Assembly: GCA_038212445.1 (NCBI GenBank)
Contig: JBBQUM010000005.1
Location: 1-64,000, forward strand
Reading direction: 5' to 3'
DNA: 64,000 nt
Origin: TMP-7 sp038212445
Lineage (GTDB): Bacteria > Acidobacteriota > Terriglobia > Bryobacterales > Bryobacteraceae
A program made the translations under genes and the position numbers. Shown one piece after another: positions 16,225-24,731 of this stretch. Below the pieces are notes generated by a model. The model made no database searches and was not told where the DNA came from. It saw only the letters and a program-made list of their open reading frames with translations. Numbering within the stretch: position 1 is the stretch's first letter; every line of letters begins with the position of its first letter.

Positions 16225-17543
16225 AGCGGCTGTTTGTACTGGCCTTCACCGGTGCGCTTGCGTTTGGGCAGAACTGGCCGCAATTCCGCGGAATCGAAGC
16301 CAAAGGGATTGCCGATGGGACGAACCCTCCGGCGACGTTCGACGCCGAAAAGAAGACGAATCTGGGTTGGAAGACCGAGATTCCAGGATTGGGCCACGGG
16401 AGTCCGATCATCTGGGGCGACCGGGTATTTGTGACGACGGCGATTTCGAGCGATCCAAAGCCGTTCAAGCACGGTTTGTATGGCGACGTGGAACCGTCGG
16501 ACGATGTGGCCAAGCACACCTGGAAGGTCTATTGTCTCGATCGCAAGACGGGCAAGGTGATTTGGGAACGCGTATCCCACGAAGGGGCGCCGAAGACCAA
16601 ACGGCATCCAAAGTCGAGCCAGGCGTCATCGACTCCGGTTACTGATGGCAAGATTCTGATTGCGCTGTTCGGGTCGGAGGGGATGTATGCGTACGACATG
16701 GACGGGAAGTTGAAATGGAAGGTGGACCTGGGCATTTTGAACTCGGGCTGGTTTTACGATCCTGATTACGAGTGGGCGCACGGAAGTTCGCCGATTCTCT
16801 ACAAGAACACGGTGATTGTGCAGGCCGACATTCAGAAGAACTCGTTTATTGCCGCCTACAGCTTGAAAGACGGTAAGCAGGTCTGGAAGACGGAGCGGAA
16901 AGAAATCCCATCCTGGAGCACGCCCACGATTGTGCAGGGGAAGGACCGGACGGAGCTGGTGACCAACGGGACCAAGGGCATTCGGGGATACGACCCGGAC
17001 ACTGGGAAGGAATTGTGGTGGTTTAACGGCAACAATTCAGAGATTGCGGTGACGCCGCCGGTGGAATCGGGCGGTTTGATTTATCTGAATGCGGGATATC
17101 CGCCGGTGCAACCGCTATACGTATTCAAGACGGGTTTGAACGGGGATGTCTCGTTGAAGCAAGGGCAGGAGTCGAACGAGTTCATGGCCTGGGGTAAGAA
17201 GCGTGGCGGGACGTATATGCCGTCGCCGCTGGTTTATGGCGATCAGCTATACGTGCTGAGTATCAGCGGAGTTCTGGCAGCGTATAACGCTAAGACCGGT
17301 GAGCGCATTTACCAAGAACGCCTGAGCAAAGAAGGTTCGGCGCACACTTCGTCGCTGGTGGCTGCCGACGGGCGCATCTATGCCGGCAGCGAGGACGGCG
17401 ACGTGTTTGTGGTGAAAGCGGGGCCCAAGTTCGAGCTGATCGCGAAGAATGCCGTCGGCGAGCCGATTATGGCGTCGCCGGCGCTTGCCAAGGGAATGCT
17501 CGTGGTGCGTGGGGAGCACCACGTTTTCGCATTCGTTCAATAA
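16221..17543 (+). CDS. PQQ-type beta-propeller protein
   Basis: The 440-residue protein has a short signal peptide (MKRLFVLAFTGALAFG), the opening NWPQFRGIEAKG (a variant of W-x-x-WRGP) and PQQ-like blades (CLDRKTGKVIWERV, SLKDGKQVWKTE, GYDPDTGKELWWF, AYNAKTGERIYQE). It is likely periplasmic or exported. It overlaps the ankyrin gene by four bases and is translated with it. Two paralogues lie divergently upstream, so the cluster holds three related propellers. Enzymatic activity is unproven. Confidence 0.85.
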   Translation: MKRLFVLAFTGALAFGQNWPQFRGIEAKGIADGTNPPATFDAEKKTNLGWKTEIPGLGHGSPIIWGDRVFVTTAISSDPKPFKHGLYGDVEPSDDVAKHTWKVYCLDRKTGKVIWERVSHEGAPKTKRHPKSSQASSTPVTDGKILIALFGSEGMYAYDMDGKLKWKVDLGILNSGWFYDPDYEWAHGSSPILYKNTVIVQADIQKNSFIAAYSLKDGKQVWKTERKEIPSWSTPTIVQGKDRTELVTNGTKGIRGYDPDTGKELWWFNGNNSEIAVTPPVESGGLIYLNAGYPPVQPLYVFKTGLNGDVSLKQGQESNEFMAWGKKRGGTYMPSPLVYGDQLYVLSISGVLAAYNAKTGERIYQERLSKEGSAHTSSLVAADGRIYAGSEDGDVFVVKAGPKFELIAKNAVGEPIMASPALAKGMLVVRGEHHVFAFVQ

Positions 17544-17547
17544 CCGG

Positions 17548-18588
17548 CTAATTCGGAGGAGCAAACGTTACGCGGACCATCATGGAGCTGGAGATTGGCG
17601 CCCCACGCAGCGTCGCCGGTTTGTAGCTCCAGCGCTTGACTGCGTCGGAGGCAGAGGCTCCAAGAATCGGATTGCCTTCTACAACCTCGACGGCTTTCAC
17701 CGCTCCTTTCGGATCAACCATTACGCGGAGCGTTACAGCGCCGCTCAATTTCAGCTGGCGTGCGGTTACGCTGAACGCGGGCGGGAATTTCTTCACCACT
17801 TCCACCGGAGTAGCCGAGGCTATGGCTGTGCCTTCAGATTCAGCTGGCACAGCAGGCTGTGCGACTGGAACGGCCTGGCGGGGGACCGGTACAGGCGCCG
17901 GAGTGGTGACGGAGCGCAGCTGAGCAGTCTCCACAGGCGCGGGTTTGACGGGCGAGGGCGCGGGGACGTCAGGAGAAACCACAACCGGCTTGGGCCTGGT
18001 AGAGGCAGGGCCTGAATCTGCGGTAACGACGCCTCGCTGGGGCGCGGGGCTTTCGATCATCGGAGTTGGCGCGGGTGGCGGCGGCGTGACCTTCGCTACC
18101 ACTATGGGAGCGGGCGGCGCGGGCGGCGGCACTTCCGGAGCTTTCGCAACGACGACGGGAGCCGGTGCGGGAGCAGGAGTGGGAGGAGTGACGACGGCCG
18201 CGGCAACTGGTGCGGGCGACGCTGCCGGTGCGACAGCCACCGGCACTCCTGGTTCCACCGTGAGGTAGAGCGGTTGCTCCAACAGCACAGGTTCACCCTT
18301 CCGATTTGACAGAAACAGAATCTGGTAGCGGCCCGGCTTCGCAAAAGGAGGAATACGGATAGTCATGCTTTCCGATTCCTGATCCAGCACCTTAACCAGC
18401 AGGTTGAAGCGATGGTCGGTCAGATAGACTTCGTCTACCTTGGCCTTTTCCAGCGCAGTTCCCGACATACGAACCACGGTGCCCGGCACACCCGATCTCG
18501 GTTCTATCAGTTTGGCAACCGGATAGAACTCGAGCGACTGCGCCAAAGCGCCGGCCGAAATGAGTAGAAGGAGAATAGCAGCGCCCAT
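17548..18588 (-). CDS. TonB-like protein with IPT-like N-terminal domain
   Basis: The 346-residue protein begins with a hydrophobic segment (MGAAILLLLISAGALA) that may be a cleaved signal peptide or an anchor. It continues with an IPT/TIG-like beta domain (residues 25-112; IEPRSGVPGTVVRMSG), then a long Pro/Ala/Val linker (113-250) like the periplasm-spanning region of TonB. A TonB C-terminal domain ends the protein (SGAVTLRVMVDPKGAVKAVE ... VKRWSYKPATLRG). TonB proteins energise outer-membrane receptors with ExbB/ExbD; no exbBD lies here. The extra N-terminal domain and possible signal cleavage make an energising role uncertain. A ribosome site (GAGGAG) precedes the ATG. It is convergent with the PQQ gene ending at 17543. 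Confidence 0.8.
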   Translation of the reverse strand: MGAAILLLLISAGALAQSLEFYPVAKLIEPRSGVPGTVVRMSGTALEKAKVDEVYLTDHRFNLLVKVLDQESESMTIRIPPFAKPGRYQILFLSNRKGEPVLLEQPLYLTVEPGVPVAVAPAASPAPVAAAVVTPPTPAPAPAPVVVAKAPEVPPPAPPAPIVVAKVTPPPPAPTPMIESPAPQRGVVTADSGPASTRPKPVVVSPDVPAPSPVKPAPVETAQLRSVTTPAPVPVPRQAVPVAQPAVPAESEGTAIASATPVEVVKKFPPAFSVTARQLKLSGAVTLRVMVDPKGAVKAVEVVEGNPILGASASDAVKRWSYKPATLRGAPISSSMMVRVTFAPPN

Positions 18589-18897
18589 ACTCTCCTCATG
18601 AAATCGGACAAATAGCGCAAGAGGATTAGTGTCAGGGCGTTAGTCGGTACTTTGATGACGCTCGGGCTACAAAATTAAGGCGAGCGGCGGGAGGAAATAC
18701 TGGAGGTCCGCGCGAGCGTTCATAAGGGCAATTGGCGCTTCTTATGAGCGACTTAGTGAAAAAAACGAGCCGATAACTTGACAGGGCGTGGGATAAAGAA
18801 GGTGGGAAGAGGTTTGGCGGCCTCAACCCGCTGCTGTAAAGACATGTGTTACTCCTACCTTGGGAGAGTCGCTCAAAAGGCGGCTCTCCCTTTTTTT
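18589..18897 (+). other. Intergenic stretch with hairpins, possible small RNA
   Basis: No protein gene is convincing here. A 10-bp stem (CGTTCATAAG / CTTATGAGCG, about 18717-18750) with a 14-base loop, a smaller GAGG-CCTC hairpin near 18809-18824 and a strong terminator at 18862-18897 all fit a structured plus-strand transcript. TTGACA occurs at 18778-18783 but without a matching -10. No known RNA family (6S, SRP, tmRNA, RNase P) was recognised. Confidence 0.4.
18862..18897 (+). terminator. Intrinsic terminator
   Basis: GGGAGAGTCGC-TCAAAAG-GCGGCTCTCCC forms a stem with one T/G mismatch, followed by seven Ts (18891-18897). The T-run is on the plus-strand side, yet the nearest upstream plus-strand gene ends at 17543, so it probably ends an unannotated RNA. 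It lies just past the 3' end of the minus-strand PLP-enzyme gene (18911), where it could also help as a hairpin. Confidence 0.8.
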
Positions 18898-18910
18898 GTA
18901 GGCCGAATTT

Positions 18911-20161
18911 CTAGACTTTCTCGAGGGCCTGTTCAAAGTCTGCTAACAAATCCTGGGCGTCTTCGATGCCAATCGAGACGCGCACGAGACCGTCGGTGAC
19001 GCCTGCCTGCCGGAATTCCTCCTCGGTGAAACCGGAGTGCGTGGTGCTCTTCGGGTGACAGACGAGGGTCTCGACGCCGCCGAGTGAAACGGCGCTGCGC
19101 GCAATCTCCAGATGCCGCAGGAAATCGAAGGCGCCGCGTTTGCCGCCGCGAATCTCGAGGGATAACATCGCACCCGGATGATCACATTGGGTTTCGAGGA
19201 TTCGGAGTTGATCGCGATCCTTGAACAGTGTCGGGTAAATCACGCGCTCGACTTTCGGATGTCTGGCCAGCGCTTCAGCGATCACTCGCGCGTTCTGACC
19301 GGCGGTCCTCATGCGCAACATCACCGTGGACAGGCGTCCGTCGAGCATCCAGCATTCGTCGGGCTGAAGGATATTGCCGAACAGACTGCGCTTGCCGCGG
19401 ATCTTCCTCATCAATTCGGGATCGCTCGACAGCGCCACGCCGCCGATCATGTCGCTCAGACCAGAGAGGTACTTTGTGGCCGAATACAACACGATGTCAG
19501 CGCCCAGGGCGAGCGGGTGCTGGAACGATGGTCCAAGCAGAGTGTTGTCGACCATGACTAGTGGTCGCCCCATGCCGTTGGCGCTTGCATGCGCTGTGTC
19601 GCAGGCGCGGCGGATGTCGGTCATCATCAGGGTGGGGTTGGCAGGAGTCTCGATGAGGACCATCGCGAGGTGCTTGGCGTTGCGAATCGCCTCGTCGAGT
19701 TGTGCACCTTGCCCGGCGGGAACGGCTACACCATCCACGCCCCAAACGGAGAGGTAGTCCTGGATGAAATGCTGAGTACCACCATAAATCGGGACCGTAT
19801 AGACGACAGTCGAGCCGGGCTTCAGGAAGGTGAGCATCGACGTCATGATGGCGGCCATGCCGGAGTTGAACACCAGCGCGGCAGAGGCGCCCTGCTCAAG
19901 CGGCACCATATGATCTTCGAAGATTTCGGCGTTGGGGTGGTTGAAGCGCGAGTAGACGAGGTCAATCTGCTCGCTCTCATCCCGCTTGCTGCCCCGGCCG
20001 GCCATGATGTCGAAAGCGCGCTCCGCCGCTTCCGGACTCGAGAACACGTACGTCGAACTGCGGAACACCGCGGGTCGCGCTGACCCGAGCGACAGCCTCG
20101 GATCAAATCCCCGCGTCAATACTTCCGTCCCCGGCCGAAGCGTCGTTGTCGTCTTGGACAT
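18911..20161 (-). CDS. Cys/Met metabolism PLP-dependent enzyme (cystathionine gamma-synthase/methionine gamma-lyase family)
   Basis: From the ATG at 20159-20161 the protein has 416 residues. The PLP-binding lysine lies in LYSATKYLSG (Lys230). VYSRFNHPNAEIFE, VFNSGMAAIMTSML, PIYGGTQHFIQDYL and VETLVCHPKSTTHSG are the standard blocks of the family. Members act in transsulfuration or in methionine/cysteine breakdown; residue patterns alone do not let me choose among MetB, MetC, MetZ and MegL. The T-x-x-G-F-DP start and the region near SKRDESEQIDLVYSR (an insertion with charged residues) resemble a less-studied acidobacterial branch. An in-frame GTG at 20194 is an alternative start. Confidence 0.88.
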   Translation of the reverse strand: MSKTTTTLRPGTEVLTRGFDPRLSLGSARPAVFRSSTYVFSSPEAAERAFDIMAGRGSKRDESEQIDLVYSRFNHPNAEIFEDHMVPLEQGASAALVFNSGMAAIMTSMLTFLKPGSTVVYTVPIYGGTQHFIQDYLSVWGVDGVAVPAGQGAQLDEAIRNAKHLAMVLIETPANPTLMMTDIRRACDTAHASANGMGRPLVMVDNTLLGPSFQHPLALGADIVLYSATKYLSGLSDMIGGVALSSDPELMRKIRGKRSLFGNILQPDECWMLDGRLSTVMLRMRTAGQNARVIAEALARHPKVERVIYPTLFKDRDQLRILETQCDHPGAMLSLEIRGGKRGAFDFLRHLEIARSAVSLGGVETLVCHPKSTTHSGFTEEEFRQAGVTDGLVRVSIGIEDAQDLLADFEQALEKV

Positions 20162-20303
20162 TGGATGGCGAACCCCCGCACTAATTGTACCCACTTACGA
20201 GTGGGGCTTACATTGTTTTTTGGCAGCTAAAGGCCATTTGCGTCTTCTGCCTATCGGCAAAAGGTCCGTTTTGGTTGCGCACTCTATAATGGAAGGACTT
20301 CGG

Positions 20304-22886
20304 ATGTCCCAAGATGCCACGACGCCGCTGATGCGTCAGTATCATGCCGCCAAGCAGCAGGCGCCCAATGCGCTGCTGATGTTCCACCTCGGCGATTTTT
20401 ACGAGCTTTTCTACGACGATGCCATTACTGCGGCGCGCGAGCTCGAAATTACGCTGACCTCGCGCAGCAAGGAGAAGGACAACGCCATCCCCATGTGCGG
20501 AGTCCCGATGCATGCTGCCGAAGGGTATATCGCGCGCTTGGTGCAAAAGGGTTATCGGGTGGCTCTCTGCGACCAGGTGGAGGACGTAAAGGTCGCGAAA
20601 AAGCTCGTCCGCCGGGAGATCGTCAGGATCGTAACCCCCGGCACCGCCACTGACGCCAACCTCCTGCGTTCCCACGAGAATAACTACCTCGCGGCCGTGC
20701 TGCCCAATGGGACGCGCGCCGGTCTCGCCCACGTGGACGTCTCGACGGGCGAATTTCGCGCGACTGAACTGGACCTGGCGGACGTCACCGCGGCGCTCGA
20801 GAATCTCAATGTGCGGGAACTGCTGCTGCCTGGCGAATTCGGGCGGCTCGATAGCCCTTGCCTGCGCACCGATGTCGAAAGCTGGGTTTTCAGCTTCGAC
20901 TATGCGCAGCGAAGCCTGCTCGATCATTTCAAGCTGCTGGCTCTGGACGGTTGTGGCCTGGAGGGTAAGCCGCTCGCGGTGGGCGCGGCGGCGGCGGTGC
21001 TGCACTACCTGCGCGACACCCAGAAATCGGCGCTCGATCACATTGAGCGTCCCGCGTTTTACGACCGCAGCGAGTCGCTCGTACTGGACGCAGTGACGGT
21101 GCGCAATCTCGAACTGGTGGAGCCGATGTTCGCCGGCGAGCGCAAGGACTCGACGCTGCTGAGCGTCCTGGATCAAACGGTTACGGGCATGGGGGGCAGG
21201 CTTCTGCGGCGCCGGTTGCTAAGGCCTTGCCTCGACAAGAGCGAGATTGAAGCGCGTCTCGATTCGGTGGAGGAACTGCTTAAAGCCACCATCACGCGCA
21301 CGGAGATTCGCAAGAAACTCGGCGATATTCTAGACCTCGAGCGGTTGCTGGCGAAGATCACGCTTGGTACCGCCGGACCGCGGGAACTGCTCGCGCTCGG
21401 ACGTTCGCTCGCCGCGATTGGTCCGGTGGGCGCTCAACTCGCCGGCGCAAAATCAGAGCGTCTGAAGAATCTGGTTTCACGGCTGGACGAGGTACCGGAG
21501 GTGCGCGACCGTATTCTCGAAGGGATCGCCGATCAGCCTCCGATCAACCTGGCCGACGGCGGCACGATTCGTGATGGAGTCCACGCCGAACTCGACGAAC
21601 TGCGCGATATCTCGCGAAACAGCAAGCAGTACATCGCCCAGATTGAAACTCGCGAGCGCACGCGCACTGGAATCGGGTCGTTGAAAGTCCGGTTCAACAA
21701 TGTCTTTGGCTACTACATCGAAATCAGCAAATCGAATCTCCACAACGCGCCGCCTGACTACGAGCGCAAACAAACGCTGGTAAACGCCGAACGCTTCACC
21801 ACGCCGGAGTTGAAAGTGCTGGAGGCGAAGATTCTCGAGGCGGAGGAGAAGATTCTGGCGATTGAGCGCGAGCTCTTCACGGCCATCCGCACGTTCGCCG
21901 CATCGCATGCGGTTCGCATTCGAGAATCCGCCGGTGCGGTGGCGGAACTCGATGTCACGGCCGCCATCGCGCAGGTGTCGGGAGACAACCGCTGGACGCG
22001 CCCGAAGTTCTCAGACGGCGAGATGCAGGTTCAAAACGGCCGGCATCCGGTGATTGAAAAGCTCGCTGAACGCGACGCGGTGCGCTTCATTCCGAATGAC
22101 TGTTTTCTCTCCGGTAAGGAGTTCATCGCCGTCATCACAGGGCCGAACATGGGCGGCAAGTCCACCTATCTACGGCAAGCCGCGCTGCTGGTGATCCTGG
22201 CACAGATGGGCTGCTTCGTCCCCTCCACGTCGGCGCTGCTCCCGATTGTGGACCGCGTGTTCACGCGCATTGGTGCCGCCGATAATCTTGCACGCGGCCG
22301 GTCCACGTTCATGGTGGAGATGACTGAGACTGCCGTCATTCTTAATACGGCAACCGAGAACAGCCTGATTGTGCTCGACGAGATTGGCCGCGGCACCGCC
22401 ACCTACGACGGACTCGCGCTGGCTTGGGCAGTGGTGGAGCACATCCACCGCAACATCCGGGCGAAGACTCTGTTCGCCACTCACTATCACGAGCTCACTG
22501 AACTCGCAGATCAGCTTGAGGGCGTGCGCAACCTGCATGTCTCGGTGAAGGAAGCCGGCGACTCCATCATCTTTCTTCGGAAAGTGGAGCCGGGGGCGGC
22601 AGACCGCAGCTACGGTATCGAGGTGGCCCGACTGGCCGCCCTTCCTTTATCTGTTATTGAGCGAGCCCGCGAGGTTCTGGCGTTTCACGAGCGCACAGAA
22701 CACGAGGTGACGGGAGTGCTTGCGCCCGCGCCCCACAAGGCCGCCAGTCCTTTGCAGATCCAGCTTTTTGAGCCGGTGAATCACAACATCGCCGAACGCA
22801 TCCGCTCGGTGAACCTCGACCAACTACGGCCGATTGAGGCATTGCAGCTGCTGAGCGAGTTGCAGCAGGAGCTGGGCCGAAAATGA
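20304..22886 (+). CDS. mutS: DNA mismatch repair protein MutS
   Basis: The 860-residue ATPase recognises mismatches and starts repair with MutL. The N-terminal mismatch-binding domain carries the Phe-x-Glu-type motif within HLGDFYELFYDDA, with the Phe and Glu that probe the mismatch. Connector, lever and clamp domains follow, and the C-terminal ATPase has Walker A GPNMGGKSTYLRQ, the signature region RSTFMVEMTET, Walker B LIVLDEIGRGTATYDG and the ATHYHEL switch. The start at 20304 is chosen for its ribosome site (GGAAGGA six bases upstream); the frame is open further upstream but there lies antisense to the PLP gene. The stop overlaps anmK by four bases. A mutL gene is not in the window. Confidence 0.96.
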   Translation: MSQDATTPLMRQYHAAKQQAPNALLMFHLGDFYELFYDDAITAARELEITLTSRSKEKDNAIPMCGVPMHAAEGYIARLVQKGYRVALCDQVEDVKVAKKLVRREIVRIVTPGTATDANLLRSHENNYLAAVLPNGTRAGLAHVDVSTGEFRATELDLADVTAALENLNVRELLLPGEFGRLDSPCLRTDVESWVFSFDYAQRSLLDHFKLLALDGCGLEGKPLAVGAAAAVLHYLRDTQKSALDHIERPAFYDRSESLVLDAVTVRNLELVEPMFAGERKDSTLLSVLDQTVTGMGGRLLRRRLLRPCLDKSEIEARLDSVEELLKATITRTEIRKKLGDILDLERLLAKITLGTAGPRELLALGRSLAAIGPVGAQLAGAKSERLKNLVSRLDEVPEVRDRILEGIADQPPINLADGGTIRDGVHAELDELRDISRNSKQYIAQIETRERTRTGIGSLKVRFNNVFGYYIEISKSNLHNAPPDYERKQTLVNAERFTTPELKVLEAKILEAEEKILAIERELFTAIRTFAASHAVRIRESAGAVAELDVTAAIAQVSGDNRWTRPKFSDGEMQVQNGRHPVIEKLAERDAVRFIPNDCFLSGKEFIAVITGPNMGGKSTYLRQAALLVILAQMGCFVPSTSALLPIVDRVFTRIGAADNLARGRSTFMVEMTETAVILNTATENSLIVLDEIGRGTATYDGLALAWAVVEHIHRNIRAKTLFATHYHELTELADQLEGVRNLHVSVKEAGDSIIFLRKVEPGAADRSYGIEVARLAALPLSVIERAREVLAFHERTEHEVTGVLAPAPHKAASPLQIQLFEPVNHNIAERIRSVNLDQLRPIEALQLLSELQQELGRK

Positions 22887-23956
22887 GAGTTGCAGGACTA
22901 ATCTCAGGGACATCGCTCGACGGCATCGACGTCGCGATCGTGGACATGGACGAAACCTCGATTCTGATGATCGCCCATGACACCATTCCCTACCCTGCCC
23001 CGGTACGGAGCGCGATCCTGGCAGTGTCGAATGCTTCGACGCACACCGCCGACATCTCGCGCTTGAACTTTCTACTCGGACACCTCTTCGCCGAGGCGCT
23101 GATTGCCACTTGCGACAAGACCTCTCTGCCTCTGCATTCCATCGAGTTGATCGGCTCCCACGGCCAGACGATTTTCCATGAAGGTGACGAGTACGAGTGG
23201 CTCGGGCGAAAGACGTCGAGCACGCTGCAGATCGGCGAGGCTTCCGTGCTCGCCCACCGCACCGGCGTCAGGGTGATCGCCGACTTCCGCACTGCCGACA
23301 TGGCCGCAGGCGGCAAGGGCGCTCCGCTCGTCCCCTTCCTCGACTACCGCGTCTTTCGCTCCGACGTCGCCGGCCGCGTCGCGCTGAACATCGGCGGCAT
23401 CTCCAACATCACCGTCATCCCAGCCGGCGCAAAGCCCGAGCAAGTCATCGCCTTCGACACCGGCCCCGGCAACATGGTGATGGACCAGCTCTCGCCTCCT
23501 TATGATCGCGACGGCGCGCAGGCACGTGCGGGTCGCGTGAATGAAGCGCTGTTGGACAAACTGCTTGCCGATCCATACTACAGCGCTCCGCCCCCGAAGA
23601 CTGCGGGCCGCGAGCAGTACGGCGCCGAGTTTTTGAAATGCGGCATCGATATCACCACCGCCGCCGAACTTACGGCTCGGACCATCGCGATGGGGATCCG
23701 CCGATTCTCCAGAATCAAGGAAGTCATCGTATCCGGCGGGGGCGCCCACAACAGCTACCTCATGGAGCGCCTGAAAGCCGCTCTCCCCGAGTTGCACGTC
23801 AACCCATCGGTGGACTACGGCATCGACATCGACGCCAAGGAAGCGGTGTTGTTCGCGGTGCTGGCCTACGAGACCTGGAACGGCCGACCTTCGAACATTC
23901 CGTCAGCCACAGGTGCGCACAAGGCCGTCATCCTCGGCAAGATCAGCCACCCTTGA
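22883..23956 (+). CDS. anmK: Anhydro-N-acetylmuramic acid kinase
   Basis: The enzyme phosphorylates and opens 1,6-anhydro-MurNAc to MurNAc 6-phosphate, recycling peptidoglycan fragments in the cytoplasm. The 357 residues match the family length. Motifs are the ATP-binding AGLISGTSLDGID (4-16), GSHGQTIFHE, the catalytic-region KGAPLVPFLDYRVF, NIGGISN, FDTGPGNMVMD and IVSGGGAHN. It is translated with mutS by an ATGA overlap, although the functions are unrelated. The following TIGR03067 gene has its own promoter that begins in the last codons of anmK. Confidence 0.95.
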   Translation: MRVAGLISGTSLDGIDVAIVDMDETSILMIAHDTIPYPAPVRSAILAVSNASTHTADISRLNFLLGHLFAEALIATCDKTSLPLHSIELIGSHGQTIFHEGDEYEWLGRKTSSTLQIGEASVLAHRTGVRVIADFRTADMAAGGKGAPLVPFLDYRVFRSDVAGRVALNIGGISNITVIPAGAKPEQVIAFDTGPGNMVMDQLSPPYDRDGAQARAGRVNEALLDKLLADPYYSAPPPKTAGREQYGAEFLKCGIDITTAAELTARTIAMGIRRFSRIKEVIVSGGGAHNSYLMERLKAALPELHVNPSVDYGIDIDAKEAVLFAVLAYETWNGRPSNIPSATGAHKAVILGKISHP

Positions 23957-23987
23957 CGGAAGCCCGGTTTTATTCTACAGTGTAGAA
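23953..23987 (+). promoter_or_regulatory. Promoter with BlaI-like operator for the TIGR03067 gene
   Basis: TTGACG (23953-23958), a 17-base spacer and TACAGT (23976-23981) form a plausible -35/-10 pair. The -10 sits inside TTCTACA-G-TGTAGAA (23973-23987), a perfect 7+1+7 palindrome of the TACA...TGTA type bound by BlaI/MecI repressors. Transcription would start at or next to the ATG (23988), implying a leaderless mRNA; no ribosome site is visible. No blaI gene is in the window. Confidence 0.6.
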
Positions 23988-24731
23988 ATGCCTACTGACC
24001 TTGACCGCCTGCAGGGATGCTGGCTCGTAGCCGCATTGGAAGTGAACGGGCAGCCGGTTCCCTCGGTCGCGGGCATGAACGCGAAGATCACGGTCAAGGG
24101 TGATCTTTTCACCACAACCGGCATGGGTGCTGACTTCGACGGGACACTCACGCTGAGGCCCACGCGCAAGCCGCGAACTTTCGACCTGAAGTTCGAGACC
24201 GGCCCTGAGAAAGGGACATCGTCGCTCGGCATTTACGAACTGAAGGGCGACACCTGGCGAATCTGTCTCACCACTCGCGGCGGTAATCGTCCCACAGCCT
24301 TCGTCACTCAGCGCGGCACCGGCCACGCCCTCGAAACCCTGGCCCGCGTGAAGGGTGACGTGGGGATGAAGGAGGTCGAATTAGAGCCGCAGGACCTGGC
24401 CGACTTCGGCGGCGAGTGGCAGATGCTCTCGGGCGTGATGGACGGCAAGGCGCTGCCCGAGGAATACGTGAAGACCGGAAAACGTGTGGCCGAAGGCAAC
24501 CAGATCACGGTGAGCATCGGCGGCCGCGTGATGCTGAGAGGCCTCTTCAGAGTGGACCACGCCGCCAGCACCATCGACTATTTCCTCAATGGCGGCAAGC
24601 AGCAGCTCGGCATCTATGAGCTCGGCAAGGGGCGCCTGAAAACGACGTTCGCGGCTCCCGGCCTGGCGAGGCCTGGCGACTTCAAACCTGGCGCCGGTCG
24701 TACGGTTACCGAGTGGCAACTCAAGAAGTAG
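23988..24731 (+). CDS. TIGR03067-family protein, two tandem domains
   Basis: The 247-residue protein, without a signal peptide, holds two copies of a beta-rich domain: DLDRLQGCWLVAALEVNGQP ... LGIYELKGDTWRICL (about 4-110) and DLADFGGEWQMLSGVMDGKA ... LGIYELGKGRLKTTF (about 125-235). This LQG-x-W ... v-G pattern marks TIGR03067, a family frequent in Planctomycetes and Acidobacteriota with unknown function. The ATG at 23988 directly follows a BlaI-like operator, which also fits, since such genes often sit under BlaI-type control. Its last 11 bases overlap the convergent gene ending at 24721. Confidence 0.8.
   Translation: MPTDLDRLQGCWLVAALEVNGQPVPSVAGMNAKITVKGDLFTTTGMGADFDGTLTLRPTRKPRTFDLKFETGPEKGTSSLGIYELKGDTWRICLTTRGGNRPTAFVTQRGTGHALETLARVKGDVGMKEVELEPQDLADFGGEWQMLSGVMDGKALPEEYVKTGKRVAEGNQITVSIGGRVMLRGLFRVDHAASTIDYFLNGGKQQLGIYELGKGRLKTTFAAPGLARPGDFKPGAGRTVTEWQLKK

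Noticed and set aside
20285..20290. TATAAT just before mutS as its -10 box
   Set aside because: No -35 lies 15-19 bases upstream, and a transcript from it would cut off the ribosome site used for the chosen start.
20208..21176. Minus-strand open frame of 322 codons
   Set aside because: Antisense to mutS, whose N-terminal domains are complete and conserved on the other strand.
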